The notes: generated by a model from the sequence alone, not told the origin. Shown: positions 35,829 to 44,629, counted from the stretch's first letter. The stretch: DNA of 64,000 nt from DAHUYF01 sp035623985 (GCA_035623985.1 DASPSJ010000014.1:62001-126000); one strand, 5' to 3'. A program made the numbers and translations.

Positions 35829-36536
35829 TCAGCTTGGGCGCTTGCGCACGGTGCGCTGCTCGATCAGTTTTTTCATGTGCGGCACGTGCACGACGCGCTG
35901 CACGAAAATGCCCGGCGTGACGATGTGGTCGGGATCGATCTCGCCGGGCGCCACGAGATGCTCGACCTCGGCGACCGTCGCCTTGGCCGCCGTCGCCATG
36001 ATCGGGTTGAAGTTGCGCGCGGTCTTGCGATAGACGAGGTTGCCTTCGCTATCGCCCATCCAGGCATGGACGATGGCGAGATCGGCGACCAGGCTGCGCT
36101 CCATGACGTAGCGCTCGCCGTCGAACATGCGGAGATCCTTGCCTTCGGCAATGGTCGTGCCGACGCCGGTCTTGGTGAAAAAGGCGGGGATGCCGGCGCC
36201 GCCGGCGCGGATGCGCTCGGCCAGCGTGCCTTGCGGATTGAATTCGATCTCGAGCTGGCCGGCGAGGAACTGCTGGGCGAAGAGCTTGTTCTCGCCGACA
36301 TAGGAAGAAATCATCTTGTGGATCTGCCGGCTTTCCAGCAGCAGTCCCAGCCCGGCGCCGTCGACGCCGGCGTTGTTGGAGACCACGGTGAGATTCCGGA
36401 CACCGGACTCGCGGACCGCCTCGATCAGCGCCGCGGGAATGCCGCAGAGGCCGAAGCCGCCGGACATGATCATCATGCCGTCGCGCAGCAAGCCGGCCAG
36501 AGCGGCATCGGCGCTGGGATAGACCTTGTTCACCAT
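35829..36536 (-). CDS. scoA: 3-oxoacid CoA-transferase subunit A
   Basis: A 235-aa subunit with MSGGFGLCGIPAALIEA, SNNAGVDGAGLGLLLESRQIHKMISSYVGEN and GAGIPAFFTKTGVGT, all typical of the CoA-transferase I alpha subunit. The ATG at 36536 gives MVNKVYPSADAAL, the usual start; the longer frame adds unconserved Arg/Gly residues. It diverges from a 3-hydroxyacyl-CoA dehydrogenase-like SDR, which fits a shared fatty-acid or ketone-body role. Confidence 0.93.
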   Translation of the reverse strand: MVNKVYPSADAALAGLLRDGMMIMSGGFGLCGIPAALIEAVRESGVRNLTVVSNNAGVDGAGLGLLLESRQIHKMISSYVGENKLFAQQFLAGQLEIEFNPQGTLAERIRAGGAGIPAFFTKTGVGTTIAEGKDLRMFDGERYVMERSLVADLAIVHAWMGDSEGNLVYRKTARNFNPIMATAAKATVAEVEHLVAPGEIDPDHIVTPGIFVQRVVHVPHMKKLIEQRTVRKRPS

Positions 36537-36729
36537 GATCGACCCGCTCCCGCGCGGCCTCGGCCGGCGCATCCCTGTCTTGCTGGCTGCGGCATAGCAC
36601 GCGCGCCCCTTGCCGCCAACACCCGGCGAGGGCGATCCGAGCCTCCCCGCCGGCGGAGCGCGCCAAGGCGGTATCGCCGCCGGGCGACCGATCTGCTAAG
36701 CATCGGCCGGGGATATAAGGAGGAGAGGC

Positions 36730-37491
36730 ATGGAGCTCAGGGGTCAAGCGGCACTCGTCACCGGCGGCGGATCGGGCCTCGGCGCGGCCACGGCGCGCGC
36801 GCTCGCCAAGGCAGGCGCCAAAGTCGCGGTGCTCGACATCAACGAGGACAACGCCAAGAAGGTGGCGGCCGAGATCGGCGGCATCGCCATCCGCTGCGAC
36901 GTCGCCGACGCCAAGAGCGGCGAGGAGGCGGTGGCCAAGGCGCGGGCGGCGCAAGGGCCGGCACGGGTGCTGATCAATTGCGCCGGCATCGGCATCGGCG
37001 CGCGCATCGTCGGCCGCGAGGGGCCGCACCCGCTCGACCAGTTCAGCCGCGTCATCCACGTCAACCTGATCGGCACCTTCAACCTGATGCGGCTCGCCGC
37101 CGCCGACATGCAGAAGCTCGAACCGCTGGCCGAAGGCGAGCGCGGCGTCATCGTCTCCACCGCCTCGGTCGCCGCCTTCGAAGGCCAGATCGGCCAGGCG
37201 GCCTATTCCGCCTCCAAGGGCGGCATCGTGGCGCTGACGCTCCCGGCGGCGCGCGAGCTCGCCGCGGCGGGCATTCGCGTCAACACCATCGCCCCCGGCC
37301 TCTTCGCCACGCCGCTGATGGCGAGCCTGCCGCCGCCGGTGCAGGAGAGCCTCGGCAAATCGGTGCCGTTTCCCCAGCGCCTGGGTAGGCCCGAGGAATA
37401 CGCCCGCCTCGTGCTCGACATCATCGCCAATCCGATGATCAACGGCGAGACCATCCGGCTCGACGGCGCGCTCAGGATGGCGCCGAAATAG
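36730..37491 (+). CDS. SDR of the 3-hydroxyacyl-CoA dehydrogenase type 2 (HSD10-like) group
   Basis: A 253-aa SDR: TGGGSGLG (11-18), DINEDNAKK, INCAGIG, the long insertion REGPHPLDQFSRVIHVNLIGTFN seen in HSD10-type enzymes, STASVAAFEGQIGQAAYSASKGG, and LFATPLM...FPQRLGRPEEYA. These oxidise short-chain 3-hydroxyacyl-CoA with NAD. GGAGGAG precedes the ATG. Context next to scoAB supports acyl-CoA or ketone-body metabolism. Confidence 0.88.
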   Translation: MELRGQAALVTGGGSGLGAATARALAKAGAKVAVLDINEDNAKKVAAEIGGIAIRCDVADAKSGEEAVAKARAAQGPARVLINCAGIGIGARIVGREGPHPLDQFSRVIHVNLIGTFNLMRLAAADMQKLEPLAEGERGVIVSTASVAAFEGQIGQAAYSASKGGIVALTLPAARELAAAGIRVNTIAPGLFATPLMASLPPPVQESLGKSVPFPQRLGRPEEYARLVLDIIANPMINGETIRLDGALRMAPK

Positions 37492-37508
37492 CCGCCCGCG
37501 ATTCCGGG

Positions 37509-37823
37509 CTAGCGGCTGCGCTCCTTGTCGCGGGGCGGGGCAAGCTCGTCGATGGCATGGGCGAAGCGCAGGTCGTTCTCCGACAGCCCGCCCACGTCAT
37601 GGGTGGTGAGGATGACCTCGACGCGGTTGTAGACGTTGAACCATTCGGGATGATGATCCATCCTCTCGGCGATCAGCGCCGCCTGGCTCATGAAGCCCCA
37701 GGCCTCGACGAAGGTGCCGAAGTGATAGGTCTTGCGGATGGCGTCACGGTCCTCGACCTCGGACCAGCCGTGAAGCTCCTTGATCGCGGCCTTGCGCGCC
37801 GCGCCGACCAGACGCTCGACCAT
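37509..37823 (-). CDS. 4a-hydroxytetrahydrobiopterin dehydratase
   Basis: A 104-aa pterin-4a-carbinolamine dehydratase (PCD/DCoH): the active-site segment MDHHPEWFNVYNRVEVILTTHDVGGLSENDLRFAHAID holds the conserved His pair and the second His. It recycles the pterin cofactor of phenylalanine hydroxylase or acts in molybdopterin-related chemistry. No phhA is nearby, which is common in Alphaproteobacteria. Confidence 0.93.
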   Translation of the reverse strand: MVERLVGAARKAAIKELHGWSEVEDRDAIRKTYHFGTFVEAWGFMSQAALIAERMDHHPEWFNVYNRVEVILTTHDVGGLSENDLRFAHAIDELAPPRDKERSR

Positions 37824-37888
37824 GCCTCCCCTCCCGGATTGAACCTGACTGAGGCAGTACTGGCGCGTCGCCGCGGAGAGATCAAGCG

Positions 37889-38284
37889 GTGACCGGATTC
37901 GGCCCGCCGCCGAGCCTCGGCGACCTCGAGGCGATGGCCGAGCGCGCGCTCGCCACGATCCCGGCGGCGCTGGCGCGCCATCTCGGCCGCGTCGTCATCC
38001 GCGTCGTCGAATTCCCCGACGCCGAAACCGAGGAGGAGATGGGGCTCGAGAGCCCCTTCGACATCCTGGGGCTCTATCGCGGCGTGGCACTGCCGCGCCA
38101 GAGCGTGATGGACCCGCGCGCCGAGCCCGAGCTGATCTTCCTCTATCGCCGGCCGATCCTCGACTATTGGTGCGAGACCGGCGAAGACCTTCCGGCGGTG
38201 GTGCGCCACGTGCTGATCCACGAGATCGGCCACCATTTCGGCTTCAGCGACGAGGACATGGAGCGGATCGAGCGGGAGGGTTAG
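37889..38284 (+). CDS. metallopeptidase-like zincin protein (DUF1025 family)
   Basis: A 131-aa protein ending with a zinc motif HEIGHHFGFSDEDMERIE (HExxH) and with the family blocks GLESPFDILGLYRG and LIFLYRRPILDYWCE. Bacterial members are small putative metallopeptidases of unknown substrate. It begins with GTG. It is the last core gene before an AT-richer island. Confidence 0.85.
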   Translation: MTGFGPPPSLGDLEAMAERALATIPAALARHLGRVVIRVVEFPDAETEEEMGLESPFDILGLYRGVALPRQSVMDPRAEPELIFLYRRPILDYWCETGEDLPAVVRHVLIHEIGHHFGFSDEDMERIEREG

Positions 38285-38637
38285 CGCCGCCTATCGCATA
38301 TCCGGCGCGCCCACCAACGAAAGATCAGGTGACGCATCGACGCACTACTCGAGCGCGAAAGGAACCAGATTTTTCAAAGTGGCGTGGCCCTGATACCGCG
38401 CAATTCCAGCTTCGACAATACTTCACAAACCAGAAAAATCCTTGCCGCACGGTCAGTCGCATGATTCTCGGAGCCGGCGAGCTGGATGAAATGATCCGCG
38501 ACGGCTACCACGACAAGCATCTCCCAACCAGCCAAGCAGGGCGCGAACCCCAGCTTCTCCCATTTGCTGCCGGGTTAAAAAATGGCATCTTTAGTTGTCT
38601 ATACAACCGAAAAGTACTTTTCGGACAGGGGGCAACA
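38285..38637. other. 353-bp junction into the 2TM-GAF island
   Basis: No recognisable gene. The frame of the downstream GAF gene stays open through it, but composition is unlike that protein and the best ribosome site (GGGGG at 38628-38632) lies just before 38638. AT content rises from about 38540. Two adjacent palindromes occupy 38594-38624. Confidence 0.5.
38594..38624. promoter_or_regulatory. paired palindromes in the leader of the 2TM-GAF gene
   Basis: GTTGT-N4-ACAAC (38594-38607) abuts a perfect 18-bp palindrome CCGAAAAGTACTTTTCGG (38607-38624), which ends 13 bp before the start codon. They could be operators for a dimeric repressor, or an RNA hairpin that hides the ribosome site. No regulator is encoded next to it. 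Confidence 0.5.
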
Positions 38638-39510
38638 ATGTTGGACCAAATCCGCAGGTCGATCGCATCTTTAGTTAAGTTCGCCAGAATATCCAGCGTT
38701 ATCTGTTCAGTAGCGATACCTATCTTGGTGGGCGTTTTCGTTGTATATTATCATGAATTGATAATAATAAATCCATTATTATTTTGGCTTCCGTTGATTT
38801 TTGTTATTATAATATCCTGTCTATATGCAGGCCTTACTATAGAAATGCCGTTAGCGGCCGAGTATTACATTGATTTAGATCAGGAAAAAGTTAAAAACAA
38901 CAATCTTTCATTCAATATCGTCTATATGTCCCTGCTTCAGGAGCACCTTTTGGCATGGAACATCATGGTGCGCGGTTATGCGGAAGGACGCCTAACCACC
39001 CCTGACCAGTTAAAAAATGCAGTGAAGGCGATCTGCGGGCAGATCGTCGCGAGACGGGAGGAATATTTTGCGTTCGAGAGGAATGAGCTTTGGAATTTCG
39101 CCGTATACCTATGGGATGAGCAGACGCAGGAACTGATACCTGTGTGGCGCGACAGACATCCCCAGCATCCATCGAAGGGGGACGGACGTCATTGGCGGGA
39201 TGGAGAGGGACATGTTGGTCACGCATTTCGACGGCGCGATGCGTTGATCACTCCCGACGCTCAAGTTCCGGCGATCCGAGACCTAATGGCCGCGGGTGAA
39301 AAGGAACAGCCGTACGATGCTGCCACCTACAGATCCTTTGTGTCCCAACCCATCAGTGCGCTGGGCGATACCAAACCGTTCGGCGTGCTCGTCGCGACCA
39401 GCAATCTACCAAATCGGTTTGACAAGGCGAACGCCCTCGTCCTAGTACACGCTTCCAGTGTTATTGCCAGCACGATCGAGGTAGCTTATGATTCTTCAAG
39501 TGCTGGATAG
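38638..39510 (+). CDS. two-TM GAF-domain protein
   Basis: A 290-aa protein. Two membrane helices (about 18-40 and 44-68) are followed by a charged linker and a C-terminal GAF domain (about 135-285: WNFAVYLWDEQTQELIPVWR, GHVGHAFRRRDALITPD, SFVSQPIS, PFGVLVATSN). No kinase, cyclase or HTH output domain follows, so the GAF domain is the end module. Lower GC and Asn/Ile-rich codons differ from neighbours, which points to horizontal gain. Membrane-anchored sensing or effector function is inference; I know no named system with this layout. Confidence 0.8.
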   Translation: MLDQIRRSIASLVKFARISSVICSVAIPILVGVFVVYYHELIIINPLLFWLPLIFVIIISCLYAGLTIEMPLAAEYYIDLDQEKVKNNNLSFNIVYMSLLQEHLLAWNIMVRGYAEGRLTTPDQLKNAVKAICGQIVARREEYFAFERNELWNFAVYLWDEQTQELIPVWRDRHPQHPSKGDGRHWRDGEGHVGHAFRRRDALITPDAQVPAIRDLMAAGEKEQPYDAATYRSFVSQPISALGDTKPFGVLVATSNLPNRFDKANALVLVHASSVIASTIEVAYDSSSAG

Positions 39511-39616
39511 AGGGGCAATCGGTCGTCTATTAACCATTGATCTAGCATGGAAATTTGACTCTTTGATCCCACCATCCGATCCGAATCGTGGAGCGGACAA
39601 TTAGGGGATTCTGATC

Positions 39617-39826
39617 ATGGCCACCGCAGTAAGGAAGGACGATTTGGCGATGATGGCGCAGACTTCCGGCCGTTCAGTGGAGGAAGTCGCTGCGAAGCTG
39701 GGGCGCACACGTGGTTCTGATCCGAGGCTAACGGAAGAGCTTTCCAAGGTTGTCAAGGAGCGCGCCAAGGAAATTTCCGATTTCATTCTTGATCGGGCGA
39801 AGGAGAAAAAGGTTAGCACTGGCTAA
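39617..39826 (+). CDS. 69-aa hypothetical protein, possible partner of the 2TM-GAF protein
   Basis: A small soluble helical protein with no Cys or membrane segment: TSGRSVEEVAAKLGRTRGSDPRLTEELSKVVKERAKEISDFILDRAKEKK. The second half is a likely amphipathic or coiled-coil helix. AGGGGA precedes the ATG. It lies 106 bp after the GAF gene on the same strand and shares its lower GC. I do not recognise the family. Confidence 0.6.
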   Translation: MATAVRKDDLAMMAQTSGRSVEEVAAKLGRTRGSDPRLTEELSKVVKERAKEISDFILDRAKEKKVSTG

Positions 39827-39843
39827 GCATATCTTACAATTTT

Positions 39844-40008
39844 TCAGTGCGGTTGCGATTCCTTCCGCTCTAAGTGCATCAATCCCTTGTTATAGTAGTA
39901 TTTGAGGTATGCGCCAGCGTGCCTCTTCATAAGCCGCACAACCTTCTCATCGCCGAGATTCAGGTTGCACTGCGCGACAGTTATGCACGTATATAGTGCG
40001 GAGACTGA
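39844..40008 (-). pseudogene. possible gene remnant in the AT-rich island
   Basis: An open minus-strand frame of about 54 codons, ending ...VVRLMKRHAGAYLKYYYNKGL...HLERKESQPH-stop, has protein-like composition but no start codon beyond the internal Met at 39930 and no ribosome site. It looks like the 3' end of a lost gene. Otherwise the 39827-40065 stretch is empty. Confidence 0.25.
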
Positions 40009-40065
40009 TTAAAGCAACGTATCGATAATCTCACATACTATTGCGAGCATGTCCGATACCGCACA

Positions 40066-40671
40066 CTATAGCAGAGTGCGCACCCGATGTTGCAGCTCCG
40101 GCAGCAGCTCGGCGGCGAACCAGGGGTTCTGCTTCTCCCAGGCGGTGGTGCGCCAGCTCGGATGCGGCAAAGGCAGGATCGCGGGCGGGAAATCGCGCCA
40201 GGCGCGCACCGTCTCGGTCATGCTCTTTTGCCGGCGTCCCTTCAGGTAATAGTCGATGGCATAGGAGCCCACGAGCAGGGTGAGCTCGACCCGCGGCCAG
40301 GCGGCAAGCAGGCGCGCGTGCCAGAGCGGCGCGCATTCCGGCCGCGGCGGCAGATCGCCGCCGGCTTCGTAGCGGCCGGGATAGCAGAGACCCATCGGCA
40401 GGATGGCGACGCGGCGCTCGTCATAGAAAGTGTCGCGGTCGATGCCGAGCCATTGGCGCAGCCGGTCGCCGCTGCGGTCGTTGAAGGAGAGGCCCGTCTC
40501 ATGCACTTTCGTGCCCGGCGCCTGGCTGGTGATGAGAAGCCGCGCCGAGGGCAGGCCGCGCAGCACCGGCCGCGGCCCCAAAGGCAGATGCGGCACGCAA
40601 TGGGCGCAGGCGCGCACCTCCGCCATCAGGCGGTCGAAGGCGTCTTCGCGGGGGGCGGCATGCGCGCGCAT
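40066..40671 (-). CDS. uracil-DNA glycosylase superfamily protein with Fe-S cysteines
   Basis: A 201-aa protein with four Cys placed as in family 4/5 glycosylases: C22 and C25 (ACAHC), C96 (MGLCYPG), C113 (RPECAPLW), probably holding a [4Fe-4S] cluster. The first active-site loop is SQAPGTKVHETG (49-60) in place of the usual GEAPG, and the last is PLPHPSWR. Members of this branch are usually annotated as uracil-DNA glycosylase family; excision of uracil from DNA is probable but not proven, given the changed first loop. Confidence 0.8.
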   Translation of the reverse strand: MRAHAAPREDAFDRLMAEVRACAHCVPHLPLGPRPVLRGLPSARLLITSQAPGTKVHETGLSFNDRSGDRLRQWLGIDRDTFYDERRVAILPMGLCYPGRYEAGGDLPPRPECAPLWHARLLAAWPRVELTLLVGSYAIDYYLKGRRQKSMTETVRAWRDFPPAILPLPHPSWRTTAWEKQNPWFAAELLPELQHRVRTLL

Positions 40672-40898
40672 GGGACGAGACTACAGCATCCTGAGTTTGC
40701 GGGCGACCCTACGTCGCTGGTGTACACCGGCGACACAAAAATTAGCGTGCGTCGCTGACGTAGTGCCGAGTTTGGCAAACCCGAGAGTCGCCCCGCGGGG
40801 TGGAGAGGGCGGAAGCTCCGGACTCATGATACGCATGCACCCCTCCGTCGCCAAGGCTTGGGGACTGAGCCGGCGCGTTTGGAAGGACGCACGGGCGG

Positions 40899-41795
40899 CT
40901 ATGCCGCCGTCTCCCGGCGCTCGCGCTCGACCGAATTCAGCTCGTCGGAGACGGTGGTGCGGTGCATGTCGCGGCGATGGCGCGTGTCGTCATAGGGACG
41001 GCCGCGATGCATGGTGCAGCGGTCGTCCCACATCACGAGGTCGCCGACCGACCAGCGGTGGCAATAGACGAAGCGCGGCTCGGTCGCGAACGCGATCAGC
41101 TCCTCGATCAGCGCGCGGCCCTCTTCCAGCGGCCAGCCGATGACATGGGACGCATGCGCGGCGAGATACAGCGTCTTGCGCCCTGAGCCGGGATGGCGGC
41201 GCACCAGGAGCTGCGGCACCGGCGGCAGCTCGCGCCGGATCTCCTCGTTGAACTCGGTGAAGCCGATCTGGGCGCGCGAGCGGAAAATGCTGTGCTCGGC
41301 GACGAGGCCGTCCAACGCGCGCTTCCTCTCCTCGGAGAGCGCGTCATAGGCGGCGCGGAGATCGGCGAACTCGGTCTCGCCGCCGCTTGGCGGAATCTCG
41401 CGCGCCGAGAGCAGCGAGCAGCGCGCCGGGACGAATTTGAAGGAGCTGTCGGTGTGCCAGAGCTGGTTGCCGCGGTTGAACAGCAGCCGCTTGTCCTCGG
41501 CCGACATGACGCGGCCCTCGGGATCGAGATTGGAGACGTCGGCGATCTCCGGCCGCTCGAGCCGCGACTTCTTGCTGCCGGCGTATTCGGGGCTGGTCTC
41601 GAGCGGGCCGAAATGGCGCGAGAAGGCGATCTGCTGCTCGTCGCCGAGCGGCTGGCCGGGAAACACCAGCACGGCATGGCGGTTGAAGGCGGCCTCGATG
41701 GCGGCGAAGGTCTCGGGCGGCAGCGGCGATGCGAGATCGACGCCGGTGACCTCGGCGCCGAGATGCGGATGGAGCGGCCTGACCGCGATGCCCAT
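40899..41795 (-). CDS. TauD/TfdA-family Fe(II)/2-oxoglutarate dioxygenase
   Basis: A 298-aa enzyme with the metal triad H114-x-D116 (WHTDSSFK) and distal His263 (CTMHRGRPYD), and a 2-oxoglutarate-binding Arg near 279 (MHRTTV). The start VRPLHPHLGAEVTGVDL is typical of the TfdA-like branch that cleaves aryloxyacetates or related ethers, while TauD enzymes cleave sulfonates. Substrate uncertain. The ATG at 41795 has GAGGGGA upstream. No sulfonate or herbicide genes adjoin it. Confidence 0.88.
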   Translation of the reverse strand: MGIAVRPLHPHLGAEVTGVDLASPLPPETFAAIEAAFNRHAVLVFPGQPLGDEQQIAFSRHFGPLETSPEYAGSKKSRLERPEIADVSNLDPEGRVMSAEDKRLLFNRGNQLWHTDSSFKFVPARCSLLSAREIPPSGGETEFADLRAAYDALSEERKRALDGLVAEHSIFRSRAQIGFTEFNEEIRRELPPVPQLLVRRHPGSGRKTLYLAAHASHVIGWPLEEGRALIEELIAFATEPRFVYCHRWSVGDLVMWDDRCTMHRGRPYDDTRHRRDMHRTTVSDELNSVERERRETAA

Positions 41796-41886
41796 GATCC
41801 CCTCGCGCCTCAGCTCCACAAAGTATGACGCCCGCCCCAGCGAGGATCAATCGGCCCCAGCGGGACGGCAGCCGCCGCGCCGCCAC

Positions 41887-42618
41887 TCACCACGTATCGC
41901 CGAGCAGGCGCTCGACGAAAGCCGGCACGATCTCGCTGGCGGGGCCGTAATGGCGCTCGCGGAAGAGGCTGGCGCCTTCCGACGGTTCGAGATTGAGCTC
42001 GACGGTGTGCGCGCGGCGGAGCAGCGCCTGCTGCACGAAGCCCGCGGCGGGATAGACGTTGCCGGAGGTGCCGATGGAGATGAAAAGGCCGCAACGCTCC
42101 AGGGCGGCATCGATGCGATCCATCTCGAAGGGCATCTCGCCGAACCACACGACATGAGGCCGCATGCCGCCCTCGCCGGCGCACAGGGGACAGGGCGTCG
42201 CAATCGACAGATCCCCCGCATGGCGATGCACGGCGCCGCACTGCTCGCACCGCGCCTTCAGCAGCTCGCCATGCATGTGAACGAGCTTCGCCGAGCCGGC
42301 GCGCTCATGCAAATCGTCGATATTCTGCGTCACCAGGAGGAACTCGCCGGGCCAAAGCCGCTCGAGCCGCGCCAGCGCAAGATGCCCGGCGTTGGGCTCG
42401 ATGCCGGCGGCGCCGAGGCCGCGCCGGCGCTCGTTGTAGAAGGCATGGACCCCGACAGGGTCGCGGGCGAAGGCCTCGGGCGTCGCCACGTCCTCGATGC
42501 GCACCCGCGCCCAGATCCCGTCGGCATCGCGGAAAGTATCGAGCCCGCTTTCCTTGCTGATGCCGGCGCCGGTCAGGATGACGAGGGTGGACGAAGACGG
42601 CGCGTCGCGATCGAACAT
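41887..42618 (-). CDS. cobB: Sir2 NAD-dependent protein deacylase (sirtuin, class III-like)
   Basis: A 243-aa sirtuin. NAD-binding GAGISKESGLDTFR (17-30), TQNIDDLHERAG (97-108), catalytic His116, and zinc Cys C124, C127, C143, C146. AFYNERRR places Tyr61 and Arg64 in the Y-x-x-R motif that binds succinyl/malonyl groups in CobB and SIRT5, so it may remove acidic acyl groups as well as acetyl. GGAGCA precedes the ATG. Confidence 0.92.
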   Translation of the reverse strand: MFDRDAPSSSTLVILTGAGISKESGLDTFRDADGIWARVRIEDVATPEAFARDPVGVHAFYNERRRGLGAAGIEPNAGHLALARLERLWPGEFLLVTQNIDDLHERAGSAKLVHMHGELLKARCEQCGAVHRHAGDLSIATPCPLCAGEGGMRPHVVWFGEMPFEMDRIDAALERCGLFISIGTSGNVYPAAGFVQQALLRRAHTVELNLEPSEGASLFRERHYGPASEIVPAFVERLLGDTW

Positions 42619-42685
42619 GAGTGCTCCTCTCATCGCGCGATATAGCCGATTTTCGCGCCGCCGCCGAGAGCGGCGCAAGCGGCGC

Positions 42686-43483
42686 TCAGCTCCCGGCGCG
42701 GGTGAGGCCGGTCGGCGGGCCGTCGATCGCCGTCCAGCCGCCATCCACCACCAGCGCGCTGCCGGTGACGTAGCTCGCCGCGTCGGAGGCGAGAAAGGCG
42801 ACGGCGCCGGCAACCTCGTCGGCGCCGCTCCAGCGCCGGAAGACGGTGTGCGCGGCATAGGCGTCGTAGATTTCGGGCCGCGCCTTGAGCGGCGCCGTCA
42901 GCGCGGTCTCGACGATGCTCGGCACGATGGCGTTGACGCGCACGCCGGCGGGACCGATTTCGGCGGCAAGCCCGCGCACGAGCTGGATGATGCCGGCCTT
43001 GGTGGCGGCGTAGACGGCAAGGCCGGGCTCGAGCGTCATGGCGCGCATCGAGGAGCAGGCGATGAGGCTGCCGCCGCGCTGCGCCGCCATGATGCGGCCG
43101 AAGGCGCGCAGGAAATGGAAGACGCCTTTGAGGTTGAGGCCGACGACGCGGTCGAAATCCTCCTCGGTGTAGTCGAAGATCGTCTTGCGGATGTTGACCG
43201 CGGGCGTGGTCACGGCGACGTCGATGCGCGGATGGCGCTTGGCGACGGCCGCCGCCAGCGCGTCGATCCCGGCGCCGCTTGCCGCATCCACCACCTCGGC
43301 CTCGCCGCCGATGGCCGCCGCCGTCGCGGCGACGCCGGCCGCGTCGCGATCGGCGCAGATGACGGCGGCGCCGAGCGCCGCCAGCGCCTCGGCCGAGGCC
43401 TTGCCGATGCCGGAGGCGGCGCCCAGCACCAGCGCCGTCCGGCCGCTGAGGTCGAACAGCGCGCGATAGCGCTCGCGGCTCAT
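42686..43483 (-). CDS. SDR-family dehydrogenase linked to TRAP transporter
   Basis: A 265-aa SDR: LGAASGIGKASAEALAALGA, CADRDAAGV, SMRAMTLEPGLAVYAATKAG (Ser, Tyr, Lys), NAIVPSIVETALT, YVTGSALVVDGGW. The cofactor-binding Gly motif is A-A-S-G-I-G. It overlaps the upstream TRAP receptor gene by 4 bp (ATGA), so the two are coupled; it probably oxidises the imported acid or sugar derivative. Confidence 0.85.
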   Translation of the reverse strand: MSRERYRALFDLSGRTALVLGAASGIGKASAEALAALGAAVICADRDAAGVAATAAAIGGEAEVVDAASGAGIDALAAAVAKRHPRIDVAVTTPAVNIRKTIFDYTEEDFDRVVGLNLKGVFHFLRAFGRIMAAQRGGSLIACSSMRAMTLEPGLAVYAATKAGIIQLVRGLAAEIGPAGVRVNAIVPSIVETALTAPLKARPEIYDAYAAHTVFRRWSGADEVAGAVAFLASDAASYVTGSALVVDGGWTAIDGPPTGLTRAGS

Positions 43484-44484
43484 GCGTGGCGCGCCTTTTC
43501 CACCATCGCCATGAACTTCTTGACGTTGTCCTCGCCGGCAAAGGCGGCGACCCGCTCGATCGCCGGCCCCATTTTGGCGCGGAAGGGCGCGAGATCGGGC
43601 CGCGTCAGCTTGATGCCGGCCGCCTCCATCCCGGCGAGCTGGTCGGCCTCCTGATCGGCGATGAGCTTGCGCATCAGCGCGCCCGCGGCCGCGCTCTCCT
43701 CGCGCAGGATCTGCTGCTGCGCCGGGCTGAGCTTCGGCCAGGACGCGGCGCTCACCGTATGGATCATGTTGTTGTAGACGTGGCGGGTCAACGCCAGGTG
43801 CTTCTGCACCTCGTAGAACTTGTTGTAGTAGATGACCGCGACCGGATTCTCCTCGCCGTCGACGACGCCCTGCGACAGCGCGAGATAGACCTCGGGAAAG
43901 GCGATGGCGGTGACGGTGGCGCCGAGCGCCTCCATCGCCGCCTGGATCTGGATCTCGGGCGGCGTGCGGATCTTGAGCCCCTTCATGTCCTCGGGCGCGT
44001 TGATCGGGCGGACATTGTTGGTGACGTTGCGGAAGCCGTATTCCCACGGCGCCAGCAGGATGAAGCCCTGCTTCTCCGCGAGCGGCGTCCACCACGCCGC
44101 CGCCGGCCCGTCGAGCACGCGATAGACATGCGCGAGGTCGTCGAAGGCGAAGGGCACTTCGACCGTGGCGAAGGCCTTGTCGTATTTGTCGAGCTGGCCC
44201 TCGGTGGGCAGCCCCATGTCGATGAGGCCGAGCTTGATCTGCTGCGTCAGCTCCGGCGGCGAACCGAGCACGCTGTTGGGAAAGAGGGCGATCTTGACCG
44301 CGCCGCCGCTGCGCTCCTCGACCCGGGCGGCGAATTGCCTGGCGGCGGTGTGGGCGGGGTGGTCCTCGGCGGCGTAATGCGCAAAGCGCAAGGTGAGCGG
44401 CGCCTCGGCGCGGGCAAGGCGCGGCGCGGCGACGGCAAGGGCGGCGGCGCTCGCGCCGCCCCGGATAAAGGCCCTGCGGCGCAT
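43480..44484 (-). CDS. TRAP transporter solute receptor (DctP type)
   Basis: A 334-aa periplasmic receptor with a Tat-like signal (MRRRAFIRGGASAAALA, ending ARA). Family blocks include LRFAHYAAEDHPAHTAARQFAARVEERSGG, LGLIDMGLPTEGQL, RNVTNNVRPINAPEDMKGLKIRTP and TVTAIAFPEVYLALSQGVVDGEENP, with the conserved Arg that grips the ligand carboxylate. The ATG at 44484 follows GGGGAGA. It diverges from the fused DctQM permease across 145 bp that should hold both promoters. Confidence 0.92.
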   Translation of the reverse strand: MRRRAFIRGGASAAALAVAAPRLARAEAPLTLRFAHYAAEDHPAHTAARQFAARVEERSGGAVKIALFPNSVLGSPPELTQQIKLGLIDMGLPTEGQLDKYDKAFATVEVPFAFDDLAHVYRVLDGPAAAWWTPLAEKQGFILLAPWEYGFRNVTNNVRPINAPEDMKGLKIRTPPEIQIQAAMEALGATVTAIAFPEVYLALSQGVVDGEENPVAVIYYNKFYEVQKHLALTRHVYNNMIHTVSAASWPKLSPAQQQILREESAAAGALMRKLIADQEADQLAGMEAAGIKLTRPDLAPFRAKMGPAIERVAAFAGEDNVKKFMAMVEKARHA

Positions 44485-44629
44485 CGGATCTCCCCTCCCC
44501 GTGTCGTTGTGCGCCGCGGCGCGGCGGCGTTTTACGGCGGCGATTGGAGCGAAGCGCCGCGCCGCGGTCAAGAAAATCTATGACAAGGCGGAGACCTTCG
44601 GCTGTAATCGGCGGCGCGGGGAGGAAACC

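Noticed and set aside
38167..38637. Extending the 2TM-GAF protein upstream to 38167 or 38461
   Set aside because: The upstream codons overlap the zincin gene or show unrelated composition, while the ATG at 38638 has the only good ribosome site.
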